The notes under the pieces: model-generated | Database searches by the model: none | Told to the model about the DNA's origin: nothing | The model's input: only the letters and a program-made list of their open reading frames with translations | Shown here: in pieces, positions 8,173 through 15,609 of the stretch | Numbering within the stretch: the stretch's first letter is position 1 | Layout: each line of letters opens with the position of its first letter | Source of the DNA: Stenotrophomonas maltophilia | GTDB lineage: Bacteria > Pseudomonadota > Gammaproteobacteria > Xanthomonadales > Xanthomonadaceae | Reading direction: 5' to 3' | Length of the DNA: 37,290 bases | NCBI RefSeq assembly: GCF_013464485.1 | Contig: NZ_RAUX01000043.1 | Span: forward strand, 14,349 to 51,638 | Position numbers and translations under genes: made by a program

Positions 8173-8652
8173 ATGTTGCTGCTCACCCTGCCCCTGCTGG
8201 CCGCCGGCCTTGCCGCCACCCCGAGCGCACCGGACACGCTGCGCGAACAGATCCGCCAGGCGGACATGCAGTTGTTCGCCGCCGCGTTCGACGCGTGCGA
8301 CGCCGACAAGGCCGCATCGATGACCACCGAGGACATGGAGTTCTTCCATGACAAGGCCGGCAAGTCCGCCAACAACCGCGACGACTTCCGCCGCAGCGTG
8401 GCTGCGCTGTGCGAAAGCACCCGCGCCAACCATACCCATCTGCGCCGTGAATTGGTGGAGAGCTCGCTGCAGGTGTTTCCGCTGCACGACGAACGGGCGC
8501 TGGAGATCGGCGACCACCGCTTCCACGAGCGCGATGCGAAGGGCGTGGAGCATTGGACCGGGCAGGCGCGCTTCATCCAGGTGTGGCGGCGGGTCAACGG
8601 GCAGTGGCAGGTGGAACGGGTGATCAGCTATGACCATCGGCCGGCGGATTGA
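8173..8652 (+). CDS. secreted DUF4440/NTF2-like protein
   Basis: 159-aa protein with a short N-terminal signal sequence (about residues 1-15, LLAAGLAAT). A single cone-shaped NTF2-like domain follows, with the DUF4440 pattern: a helix with QLFAAAFDACD, ASMTTEDMEFFHDKAG, a strand ending in HFR-type sequence, and a terminal VWRRVNGQWQVERVISYDH. GGGAG stands 7 bases before the ATG; the open frame extends further upstream without a better start. The pocket of such folds may bind a small ligand or be catalytic, but no specific role can be read. Divergent from the hydrolase gene. Confidence 0.75.
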   Translation: MLLLTLPLLAAGLAATPSAPDTLREQIRQADMQLFAAAFDACDADKAASMTTEDMEFFHDKAGKSANNRDDFRRSVAALCESTRANHTHLRRELVESSLQVFPLHDERALEIGDHRFHERDAKGVEHWTGQARFIQVWRRVNGQWQVERVISYDHRPAD

Positions 8653-8735
8653 GGGGCGCGAGGCGATGGTTCGCGGGCCGGCTCTGTATTCTGGGCCGCA
8701 CATGGGTGCGCAGGCGCCGAGGCGATTCGCTCCCG

Positions 8736-9425
8736 CTACTCGAACTGCGGGACGAACAGGCCTTCCCGCTTCAGGACGTCCCTCGCCTGCGTGACATACT
8801 CGCTCACGGTCACTCGATCCATCGGCAGCATCTCGCCTTTCTTCTTTGCCGGCAGCAGCCTTGCCGCCTGCTGAAGACGGAACGCCTCGTGATCCTTCCG
8901 GTTGTTGATGGAGGACACCGTGCCGTGGACCTTCAGCAGCTGCAGTACACACACGTGGAACACCTGCGGCCTGCACTCCAGGATGAACTCTGAAACGGAC
9001 ATCCTGGGGTCGACGATGTACGGCTTGAACCGTTTGAAGAATCCCTTCCTCGCACCGTCCTCCAGGTTCCTGATGTAGGCATCCAGCGGAACGTCGACGT
9101 TGGAGAGATCATGGATGTACTGGTTCCTGATCTCGGCGATGGCCTTGAACATGGATTTCTGTTCGCTGTCGATGATGTTCATCTTGCGCAGGAGATTGAT
9201 CCTCACCTCCTGCGGAAGATTGCTGATCACATCGAGTATCAGCGGCTCGCGCAGCGCATCGACCACGGCACGCGTAAAGACGGCCTCGACAAGCTGGGCG
9301 AGCTTGGAAATGAAGCTCCACGAGTCCTTCTCCTCATAGAGCGCAACGACGAATCCCTTAGGAATTCCGAGTTCCTTGCTCAGCCTCTCAAATGCGAGCT
9401 CGACGAACGTGGTGTACGTACTCAT
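8736..9425 (-). CDS. helical protein with HEPN-type R-x4-H motif
   Basis: 229-aa mostly helical protein with no domain I can name. The segment EIRNQYIHD puts Arg100 and His105 in the R-(N)-x3-H arrangement. This matches the HEPN ribonuclease motif (R-polar-x-H) and the same motif of MltR/DUF4145-like proteins. The following 120 residues include a Lys-rich stretch PAKKKGE near 194-200. AGGGGG lies 9 bases before the ATG. Its base composition is somewhat lower in G+C than the flanks. A toxin or defence role is inference from the motif and from the island that starts about 1.7 kb away; a regulatory MltR-like role is equally possible. Confidence 0.6.
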   Translation of the reverse strand: MSTYTTFVELAFERLSKELGIPKGFVVALYEEKDSWSFISKLAQLVEAVFTRAVVDALREPLILDVISNLPQEVRINLLRKMNIIDSEQKSMFKAIAEIRNQYIHDLSNVDVPLDAYIRNLEDGARKGFFKRFKPYIVDPRMSVSEFILECRPQVFHVCVLQLLKVHGTVSSINNRKDHEAFRLQQAARLLPAKKKGEMLPMDRVTVSEYVTQARDVLKREGLFVPQFE

Positions 9426-9545
9426 GCAAAAGTGCCCCCTGAAAGCCCGATGACGCTACACGTCCTGTCTGGCTTCAACAAGCGCTCACCACCCCATCTG
9501 CAACACTTCCTGGTCCATCGCCATGCGAGCCGCATCAATGAGAAA

Positions 9546-9583
9546 GGGCCCGCACCACGACCAACGGCCGAAGGCACGGGCCC
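9546..9583 (-). terminator. rho-independent terminator of the YncE-like gene
   Basis: The arms GGGCCCGCACC (9546-9556) and GGCACGGGCCC (9573-9583) pair over 11 positions, two of them G-U. Reading leftward the stem is followed by TTTCT. It lies 22 bp after the stop of the leftward YncE-like gene. Confidence 0.65.
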
Positions 9584-9604
9584 CATCAACTCAGCGGATC
9601 CACA

Positions 9605-10750
9605 TTACAACTGAATCCGCGCCACGCTCTCGTTCGCGTCCTTGGCATCCTTCTCGCCGTTCTTGATGCTAACGAACAACACGTTGTTCTTCGCATCCAG
9701 CGCCAGGCTGTTCGGGTGGGTCGGCACGGTGTAGGTGGCCACCTTCTGGTAGCTGTCACTGTTGTACGCGGTCACCGTACCGGCTTCGCGGTTGGTCACG
9801 TACAGGCGCTTGCGCGGTGCATCCAGCAGGATGCCCAGCGGGCCGGCGTCGGTGGGGATGCTGGCCAGTTCCTTGCCGGTGCTGCGGTCCAGCACCAGCA
9901 CGCGCTGGCCCGGGTGCTTGCTCACCAGGCCGCTGCTCTTGGCCTGGTAGCCGCGCAGGAACTCCGAGCCCTGGTCGGTCACGAACAGGCGCTTGCCGGC
10001 CGGGTCCAGCGCGATGTTCATCGGCTGCTCGGCGGCGATCTTGTGCTGGGCCACTACCTTGTTCGAATCGGTGCCCACCACCACCAGGGCGGCCAGCAGG
10101 TTGCTGGTGTACACGCGCTTGTTGGCCGCATCCAGCGCCAGGCCCGGCGCCTTGGCATTGCCCAGGCCCGGAATGGTGTTGATCACCTTCTGCGTGGTGG
10201 TATCGATCACGAACAGCACGCTGCTCACGTCCGGCTGGCTGCTGTGGCCGGTCACGTACAGGCGGTTGGCGGCGCTATCGACCACCAGCTCGCGCAGGTC
10301 GTGGGTGTAGGCGGCCTTGCCGTCCTTGCCGGTCTTCTTTTCCATCAGCTGGATGGTGCCGATGGCCTTGTTCTGCGCGGTGTCGACCACGGTCACCGAC
10401 AGGTCCACCGTGTTGCCCACATACAGGCGGTTGTGGGCGTCATCCAGCACCACGCCGAACGCCTTGCGCTCCAGCGGGATGCGGGTTTCCACGGCCAGCG
10501 TGGCCGGGTTCAGGCGCAGCACCTGCGACGGGCCGGCGTCGTCGCCGAAGCCGCCGGACGAGGCGACGAACACGGCGTTCTGTTTCGGGCTGTAGGCCAG
10601 CTCGTACAGGCCCTTGGCCACGGCCTGGCGCTGCACGGCGGTAGTGGCGCTGGCGGCCGGGGCGTTTTCGGCGAAGGCGACGGGCACGCCCAGGCTGAGC
10701 GAGACAGCAAGGGCCAGGGCGGCCGAGCGGAAAGCGGAATGACGGAACAT
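9605..10750 (-). CDS. secreted YncE-like beta-propeller
   Basis: 381-aa exported protein. Signal peptide about residues 1-28 (…PVAFA). The rest is built of repeated blades of the YVTN/YncE kind, with recurring units such as DDAHNRLYVGN, DSAANRLYVTG, DAANKRVYTSN, DPAGKRLFVTD, DAPRKRLYVTN and DAKNNVLFVS, which fits a seven-bladed propeller. E. coli YncE (353 aa) is the nearest named relative. Its role is undefined, with iron or DNA links suggested. AAGGA is placed 7 bases before the ATG. The gene is last before the island on this side. Confidence 0.85.
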   Translation of the reverse strand: MFRHSAFRSAALALAVSLSLGVPVAFAENAPAASATTAVQRQAVAKGLYELAYSPKQNAVFVASSGGFGDDAGPSQVLRLNPATLAVETRIPLERKAFGVVLDDAHNRLYVGNTVDLSVTVVDTAQNKAIGTIQLMEKKTGKDGKAAYTHDLRELVVDSAANRLYVTGHSSQPDVSSVLFVIDTTTQKVINTIPGLGNAKAPGLALDAANKRVYTSNLLAALVVVGTDSNKVVAQHKIAAEQPMNIALDPAGKRLFVTDQGSEFLRGYQAKSSGLVSKHPGQRVLVLDRSTGKELASIPTDAGPLGILLDAPRKRLYVTNREAGTVTAYNSDSYQKVATYTVPTHPNSLALDAKNNVLFVSIKNGEKDAKDANESVARIQL

Positions 10751-11106
10751 GCGAGCATCCTTGAAAGGGCACGGGAGGGTGTCCTGGCTCGCTGGGCCGT
10801 ACGAAGACGGCCGTTCCGGCGTGTGCGCACGGAAAGGCTGGCTGGGTTAGCGGGGAGAATGGTAACAGGAGACAGCGAGGCGGGGTGGTCCACCGTGCCG
10901 GGTGCCCGGGTAACCCCTGCGCAACGCCCATGTGCGCCCGCGTGGTGCCAGCGATGGCGCGTTCACGGCCGGCAGAGATGCCGCGTGGAGTTCTCGGCCC
11001 GGCCGCGCGGCTAAAGTTCTGTCCGTTGCTGCCGCCTAGCACTAGGTCCTGCAACCACTGCAAGGCGGAATGAGTCCGCCCACATCGTCAAGGAATGGAA
11101 CGCCCG
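10751..11106. other. 356-bp intergenic region before McrB module 1
   Basis: Divergent promoter region of the YncE-like gene and the first McrB-like gene. I see no gene. A 12-nt palindrome CCTAGCACTAGG (11035-11046) and a GGCGGA/TCCGCC hairpin (11064-11080) lie just before the McrB start and are possible control sites. No convincing -35/-10 pair was found. Confidence 0.4.
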
Positions 11107-13152
11107 ATGTCCACATTCTTCACGCAAGAGCACTTCAGCCTGCTGCATTCGCTGCAGGGAACCAAGTTCGACCAGGCCAATCCCGCGCATGAAGCCGCCT
11201 ATCAGCGGCTGCGCGAGGCCTACGACGTCACGCTCGAATGGGCAAAGCGCATCAAGCAGTCGATGTTTGAAGAGGGCCGCGTCAATGCGCGCCGGCGCCC
11301 AACCAACCAGGGCAATTACTTCCTGTCGTACAACTGGGCCAAGATCTATCCCGATCCGGGCTCGCCCGCCTCGCTCGCCTATACCGTTGGGCTCAATGGC
11401 AATGAAGGCTTCGTGGTCAAGATCGACACGGTGAAGCTGCAGCAGGGCCACCCCGTACGCGATGCCTACCTGGACCTGCGCGGCCCAAGCCAAGCCTCCC
11501 CGATCGTAGCGGTGCTACCCATCGACAAGGGCCTGTCCATGAACCTGGACGAGCTGGTTGAGTGGAGCAAAGACGCCATCTGGAAGTTCGAGCTGGGTTA
11601 CGAAGAAGTTGCGCAGCGGATCGGCCTGACCCGAAACGTGGCACCAGATGCCATCCTCAAGCATTTCGACGTCAACGAAGAGTTCCGCGCCATGCGCAAG
11701 GGTTGGTCTGCGGCCGAGACCGACCAGTTCTGCCGCTTGGCGCGGCTGGTGCACGATGCAGGCATGGACTGGTGGTTCGCCGGCAGCCGCACCCATCTGC
11801 GTTTTGGCCGGAAGAACGCCGGAAGCGCGCGCGCCGTCTCGGTGGTGGGCCTGGTGATGGGCAGTCGCGCCTGCCAGGTGACCTGGCGTCACGAGCTGCA
11901 GAGCATTTCGCGCTTCGTGCGAAAGGGCATTTCAGAGAAGATCGTCGATGACATCGAGGCCGCGCTGGATGCCGACGACGAAGTCCTGCAGGAGCTGATC
12001 CGCACCGACGAAGAGCGCGACGGCTTCTGGCCGATGCAGGCCGGTGACGATGTTTCGGCCACAGCGGACCTGCAGGAGGCTGACGACGATGACAGCGAGC
12101 AGCCCGCAGTGCAGGACGCGATTGCGGCAGAGCTTGCGTTCAATCGCATCTACTTCGGCCCGCCGGGCACCGGCAAGACCTACCAACTGAAGTTCCTGCT
12201 GGAAGATCAGTTCACCGCCGATGAGGGCGACGAATCGGCTGCGCAGGGCGATACCCAACGCTACAGCTTCGTCACCTTCCACCAGTCCTACGGCTACGAA
12301 GATTTCATCGAAGGGCTGCGCCCGGTCATCGAGGAGGGCGCACAGGGCCAGGTGCGCTACGAGATCCGTCCGGGTGTGTTCCTGAAGCTGTGCGAGCGTG
12401 CCCGCCGGCACCCGGATGAAATGTTCGCCATCGTCATCGACGAGATCAACCGCGGCAACATCAGCAAGATCTTCGGCGAACTGATCACGCTGATCGAACT
12501 GGACAAGCGTACCGGCATGGAGAACTACCATTCGGTCACCCTGCCCTACTCGCAGCGTGCCTTCTCCGTCCCGCGCAATGTCAGCATCATCGGCACCATG
12601 AACACGGCCGACCGATCCCTGGCAGCGCTGGACACCGCGCTTCGCCGCCGATTCGAGTTCGTGGAGGTTCTGCCGGACGCCAAGGACGAAGGCCGGGCGC
12701 CGCTGGCGGGCCTGCGCGTCAACATGGAAGGCGTGTGCATCCATATTCCGAAGCTGCTCACTGCCATCAACCAGCGTATCGAAGCTCTTTACGACCGTGA
12801 TCATCTGATCGGCCACGCCTACTTCCGGCCGCTGAAGCATTTCAAGGATGGCAGTGAGCGCATGTCCGCGCTGATCGCCCTCTTCGACAAGCAGATTCTT
12901 CCGTTGCTGGAAGAGTACTTCTACGACGACTGGCAGAAGATCCGCCTGGTGCTGGGCGACAACCAGAAGCTTCCCGACCTGCAGTTCGTGCGGGAGAGCA
13001 ACGGCGATGACCAGACACTGGCACGGCTGTTCGGTTCTGCGGCTGCGGCCGAGGGGCATGGTGCACGCACACGCTTCAGCCGCAATGCCAAGGCGCTGCA
13101 CTCCCCTGCCGCCTACGTGGGCATCTACAGCACGTTGCTGGGCAACGAGTGA
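11107..13152 (+). CDS. McrB-like AAA+ GTPase, module 1
   Basis: 681-aa motor subunit of a type IV (McrBC-like) restriction system. The McrB AAA+ domain occupies about residues 340-640. Walker A GPPGTGKT is at 351-358, Walker B IDEINRGN has Asp445/Glu446, and the McrB-specific signature GTMNTADRS is at 496-504. The McrB family hydrolyses GTP to translocate DNA and activate McrC. The N-terminal 290 residues should be the DNA-recognition part. They include NYFLSYNWAKIYP and TVGLNGNEGFVVKID but match no reader I know. An acidic linker (about 305-335) joins the two. The start at 11107 is preferred over the ATG at 11095, which abuts AAGGA. The stop overlaps the McrC start by 4 bp. Confidence 0.85.
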   Translation: MSTFFTQEHFSLLHSLQGTKFDQANPAHEAAYQRLREAYDVTLEWAKRIKQSMFEEGRVNARRRPTNQGNYFLSYNWAKIYPDPGSPASLAYTVGLNGNEGFVVKIDTVKLQQGHPVRDAYLDLRGPSQASPIVAVLPIDKGLSMNLDELVEWSKDAIWKFELGYEEVAQRIGLTRNVAPDAILKHFDVNEEFRAMRKGWSAAETDQFCRLARLVHDAGMDWWFAGSRTHLRFGRKNAGSARAVSVVGLVMGSRACQVTWRHELQSISRFVRKGISEKIVDDIEAALDADDEVLQELIRTDEERDGFWPMQAGDDVSATADLQEADDDDSEQPAVQDAIAAELAFNRIYFGPPGTGKTYQLKFLLEDQFTADEGDESAAQGDTQRYSFVTFHQSYGYEDFIEGLRPVIEEGAQGQVRYEIRPGVFLKLCERARRHPDEMFAIVIDEINRGNISKIFGELITLIELDKRTGMENYHSVTLPYSQRAFSVPRNVSIIGTMNTADRSLAALDTALRRRFEFVEVLPDAKDEGRAPLAGLRVNMEGVCIHIPKLLTAINQRIEALYDRDHLIGHAYFRPLKHFKDGSERMSALIALFDKQILPLLEEYFYDDWQKIRLVLGDNQKLPDLQFVRESNGDDQTLARLFGSAAAAEGHGARTRFSRNAKALHSPAAYVGIYSTLLGNE

Positions 13153-14459
13153 GCACGGCAGCCACCCTCACCCTGCACGAGTACGACGTACTCGTGCCGG
13201 CCTCATCATCGGGCCCGGCGCCCGGTGGTGCGCATGTTGTGCCCGATGGCGTTTACCAGTGGCTGGAACGGCAGTCGTTGGAGCTGATGGACGGCAAGCT
13301 GTCCCCATGGGTGCGCCGTTGCCGCCGAGGCGTCCAGGTCACCAGCCATGTGGGCGTGGTCATGGCGCCCGGCGGCCTGCAGATCGAGATCCTGCCCAAG
13401 GTGGGCAAGGCGCTGGATGCCGGCGCCGGCGAGGCGCGGGGGCTGCTGCTGAGGATGCTACGCTGCCTGCAGCAGTTCTCGCACCTTCGGTTCGGTAATG
13501 CGCAGCTTGCCACCGACAGCATGCCACTGCTGGACGTGTTCGTTGGCGAGTTCCTGCGCACGGTGGTGGCGGTGACCCGCAGCGGGCTGCGTGGCCAGTA
13601 CCAGACATGCGAGGAGGATCTGCACGCGCTGCGCGGCAGGCTGCTGGTGGCCCAGCATCTGCGCCGCAATCTGGTGCGTGCCGATCGCTTCCACACCGCC
13701 CACGATGAGTTCAGCATGGACAGACCGGAGAACCGGCTGATCCATGCAGCGTTACGGAAGGTGCTGGGCGCAACCCGCGTGACCGACCATCAGCGGCTGG
13801 CACGGGAACTGCTGACGGTATTCGCCGAGGTACCGGTCAGCCGCGACCCAGTCCAGGACATGCAACGGGTGCAGCTGGACCGCAACATGCGCACCTATCG
13901 CGAGGCGCTTGATTGGACCCGTTTGATCCTGCAGGGGCTGTCGCCTACGTCGTCGGTAGGCACGCAGCAGGCACCGTCGCTGCTGTTCCCGATGGAACGG
14001 CTGTTCGAGGCGTACGTGGCCAGGCACTTCCAGAAGCAGCTGCCGGCGCATCTCGCGCTGGATACGCAGGTCAGCCGGCATCACCTGGTGCGTCACGGCG
14101 GTGCAAAGTGGTTCCAGCTGCGCCCGGATATGGTGGTGAGCCGGCAGAAGACCGACGTCCTGGTGCTGGACACCAAGTGGAAGCTGCTGGATGCCGGCCA
14201 GGCCAACGGCACCCACAAGTACGGCCTGCAGCAGGACGACTTCTACCAGCTGCACGCCTATGGGCGCAGCTATCTGGGCGGACAGGGCGTGGTTGCGCTG
14301 GTCTACCCGCGTACCGACAAGCTGGATCAGCCGCTGCCGGTGTTCGACTTTCCGGGCAGCGAAGGGCTGCAGTTGTGGGTGCTGCCGTTCTGCCTGACCC
14401 GGGCCGAGGTATTGCTGCCTGAGGGATGGGAATGGCCGGAGGACAGTTTGGCTGGGTGA
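13149..14459 (+). CDS. McrC-like nuclease subunit, module 1
   Basis: 436-aa McrC-family protein (COG4268). It starts at a GTG within GTGA shared with the McrB stop, showing translational coupling. The C-terminal PD-(D/E)xK nuclease motif is RPDMVVS with Asp327, then VLDTKWK with Asp341 and Lys343. Other family sequence is visible: MDRPENRLIHAAL in the middle, LLFPMERLFEAYVA and DDFYQLHAYG. It would cut DNA recognised by its McrB partner, usually modified DNA. The catalytic residues are intact, so the module looks functional. High G+C like the chromosome. Confidence 0.87.
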   Translation: MSTAATLTLHEYDVLVPASSSGPAPGGAHVVPDGVYQWLERQSLELMDGKLSPWVRRCRRGVQVTSHVGVVMAPGGLQIEILPKVGKALDAGAGEARGLLLRMLRCLQQFSHLRFGNAQLATDSMPLLDVFVGEFLRTVVAVTRSGLRGQYQTCEEDLHALRGRLLVAQHLRRNLVRADRFHTAHDEFSMDRPENRLIHAALRKVLGATRVTDHQRLARELLTVFAEVPVSRDPVQDMQRVQLDRNMRTYREALDWTRLILQGLSPTSSVGTQQAPSLLFPMERLFEAYVARHFQKQLPAHLALDTQVSRHHLVRHGGAKWFQLRPDMVVSRQKTDVLVLDTKWKLLDAGQANGTHKYGLQQDDFYQLHAYGRSYLGGQGVVALVYPRTDKLDQPLPVFDFPGSEGLQLWVLPFCLTRAEVLLPEGWEWPEDSLAG

Positions 14460-14478
14460 ATCCAAGGTCTTGAGACGA

Positions 14479-14515
14479 GGGCGGGTCATCCTCCCCGCCC
14501 CATTGGAGGATGACC
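14479..14515 (+). promoter_or_regulatory. hairpin hiding the Shine-Dalgarno of the 71-aa gene
   Basis: GGTCATCCTCC (14484-14494) is perfectly complementary to GGAGGATGACC (14505-14515), an 11-bp stem with a 10-nt loop. It contains the whole ribosome site GGAGGA and ends on the base before the ATG at 14516. A rival stem GGGCGGG (14479-14485) with CCCGCCC (14494-14500) shares bases with it, so the two cannot both form. This suggests translational control. Confidence 0.55.
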
Positions 14516-14731
14516 ATGACTAGAATCGACCCCGCATGGCTGGAAGCCTTCGACAAGGCGCTGCTGCATCTGTTCGCCATCGACCATGGCGATGCCGGCA
14601 TGGATGAATATCTGCTGGGTTGTTACGCGGACTTGCCGCCGGGCGAGGCGGCGCTGGCCTTCGGCAGCGATTACGACCTGGAGCGCGACGATGCCTTGTG
14701 GCCACGGCCGGGCGCAGCGCCGAAGCGTTAA
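14516..14731 (+). CDS. small acidic protein, unknown function
   Basis: 71-aa protein beginning MTRIDPAWLEAFDKALLHLF and containing DYDLERDD. It is acidic, probably mostly helical, with no domain recognised. GGAGGA is 5 bases before the ATG, a strong site that the upstream hairpin would mask. It lies 56 bp after the McrC-like gene on the same strand, so it may be the third gene of that operon. Such a small acidic protein beside a nuclease could be an inhibitor or accessory, but this is only positional inference. Confidence 0.55.
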   Translation: MTRIDPAWLEAFDKALLHLFAIDHGDAGMDEYLLGCYADLPPGEAALAFGSDYDLERDDALWPRPGAAPKR

Positions 14732-15008
14732 GCCGTGTCGCAATTGGCCCGCTTGCTCTATCGACCCTTTGAGTCGGGTGTCGCTTTTGGAACCGTGCGC
14801 GGCGGCAAACCGTGCTTTTCTGTGCGCATTCGGGCGGTAGCTTAACAACGGCCGAAACCGCTGCGCCGCAAGGCTTCCGCCGAGCTGGCCTCATGCAACA
14901 ATGCCGTAAGCGTCAACACTTGCGGCCCATGCGGCCTATGGATTCTTGGCATCTCGCAATCATGCGAGTACACCTTGGCATGCCACCTCACACAGGGTGG
15001 CGCGGGCG
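14732..15008. other. non-coding stretch upstream of the C4-like leader
   Basis: No gene seen. Two small hairpins lie near its end: CTCGCA/TGCGAG (14953-14968) and GCCACC/GGTGGC (14982-15001). They form a string of stems leading into the C4-like element at 15009 and may belong to the same transcript. I could not find a convincing promoter. Confidence 0.35.
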
Positions 15009-15173
15009 TCGAAAACCCGGTCATTAGCCAATGTGTTTGCGCTTGTCAGCCGGCGCCACCTCTGCGTGGCGCCGGCTGGCAATCCGTTCGCAGTCCATGG
15101 CGGGCGGTGCGTGGGGGTCTTCGGACCCGCCGGATTGGCTATTGACCGGTTTTCGAGCCACGCACCGTCCGCC
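15009..15173 (+). ncRNA. C4-like antisense RNA leader with its target sites
   Basis: Segment a' (15009-15032, TCGAAAACCCGG…) is complementary to a (15134-15156, …GACCGGTTTTCGA) with one mismatch and one bulge. Segment b' (15099-15114, GGCGGGCGGTGCGTGG) is complementary to b (15158-15173, CCACGCACCGTCCGCC) with one G-U. Between a' and b' is a 17-bp hairpin (15043-15082), perfect but for one G-U. GGGTC-TTCG-GACCC (15115-15128) closes the antisense half with a UUCG tetraloop. The order a', hairpin, b', then a, b, then gene is that of the C4 antisense RNAs of phages P1/P7 and relatives, which act on the downstream mRNA. A further hairpin, CGCCAC/GTGGCG (15170-15189), competes with the end of b. 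The identification is by architecture only. Confidence 0.5.
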
Positions 15174-15218
15174 ACTTTTATCGGTGGCGCTGCTATCTGT
15201 CCTGTACGGAGCATTGCC

Positions 15219-15587
15219 ATGAACACATCGGATTTCCGTTCCCTGCACGCGCAGTACGATCCGGACAACGCCGAAACCGAGCGCGAACCGTCTGCTGATC
15301 CCAACACCTTCGTCGCCACGCTGCATCGCATCGGAACCGGAGCTGCTGCAGATGGTCAGCCTTGGCCGGAGCGGCATCAATTGCCTGGGCGGTGTCTTCA
15401 GTTGGCGGATGCGGATTGCGCTGTGGCTGGGTTGCGGGTGGTGGCGGAGTTGATGCTGGCTGCGGAACGGACGCGGCAGAACGGTGCGCCCGAGGAGTAT
15501 TTGGGTGATCGGGTGATGGAGGGGTTGAAGATGGCTTGCGTGGCGTTGACTGCGCAGGTGGCTGAGCGGTTGCAGGCGCGGGAGTAG
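15219..15587 (+). CDS. 122-aa protein under a C4-like leader, unknown function
   Basis: Starts MNTSDFRSLHAQYDPDN. The first 60 residues look disordered and polar; the second half is a likely helical pair (AVAGLRVVAELMLAAERTR and VMEGLKMACVALTAQVAERLQ). GGAG lies 7 bases before the ATG; the open frame upstream crosses the RNA hairpins and is not used. No domain recognised. It stands alone between the two McrBC-like modules and ends 22 bp from the end of module 2's McrC gene, which runs the other way. The elaborate leader implies tight post-transcriptional control of this product. Confidence 0.55.
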   Translation: MNTSDFRSLHAQYDPDNAETEREPSADPNTFVATLHRIGTGAAADGQPWPERHQLPGRCLQLADADCAVAGLRVVAELMLAAERTRQNGAPEEYLGDRVMEGLKMACVALTAQVAERLQARE

Positions 15588-15609
15588 CACGTGTGCATGA
15601 GCGGCCGGC

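Noticed and set aside
14946-15218. Upstream extension of the 122-aa gene to 213 aa
   Set aside because: The extension crosses strong hairpins and lacks a ribosome site. The ATG at 15219 has GGAG at proper spacing.
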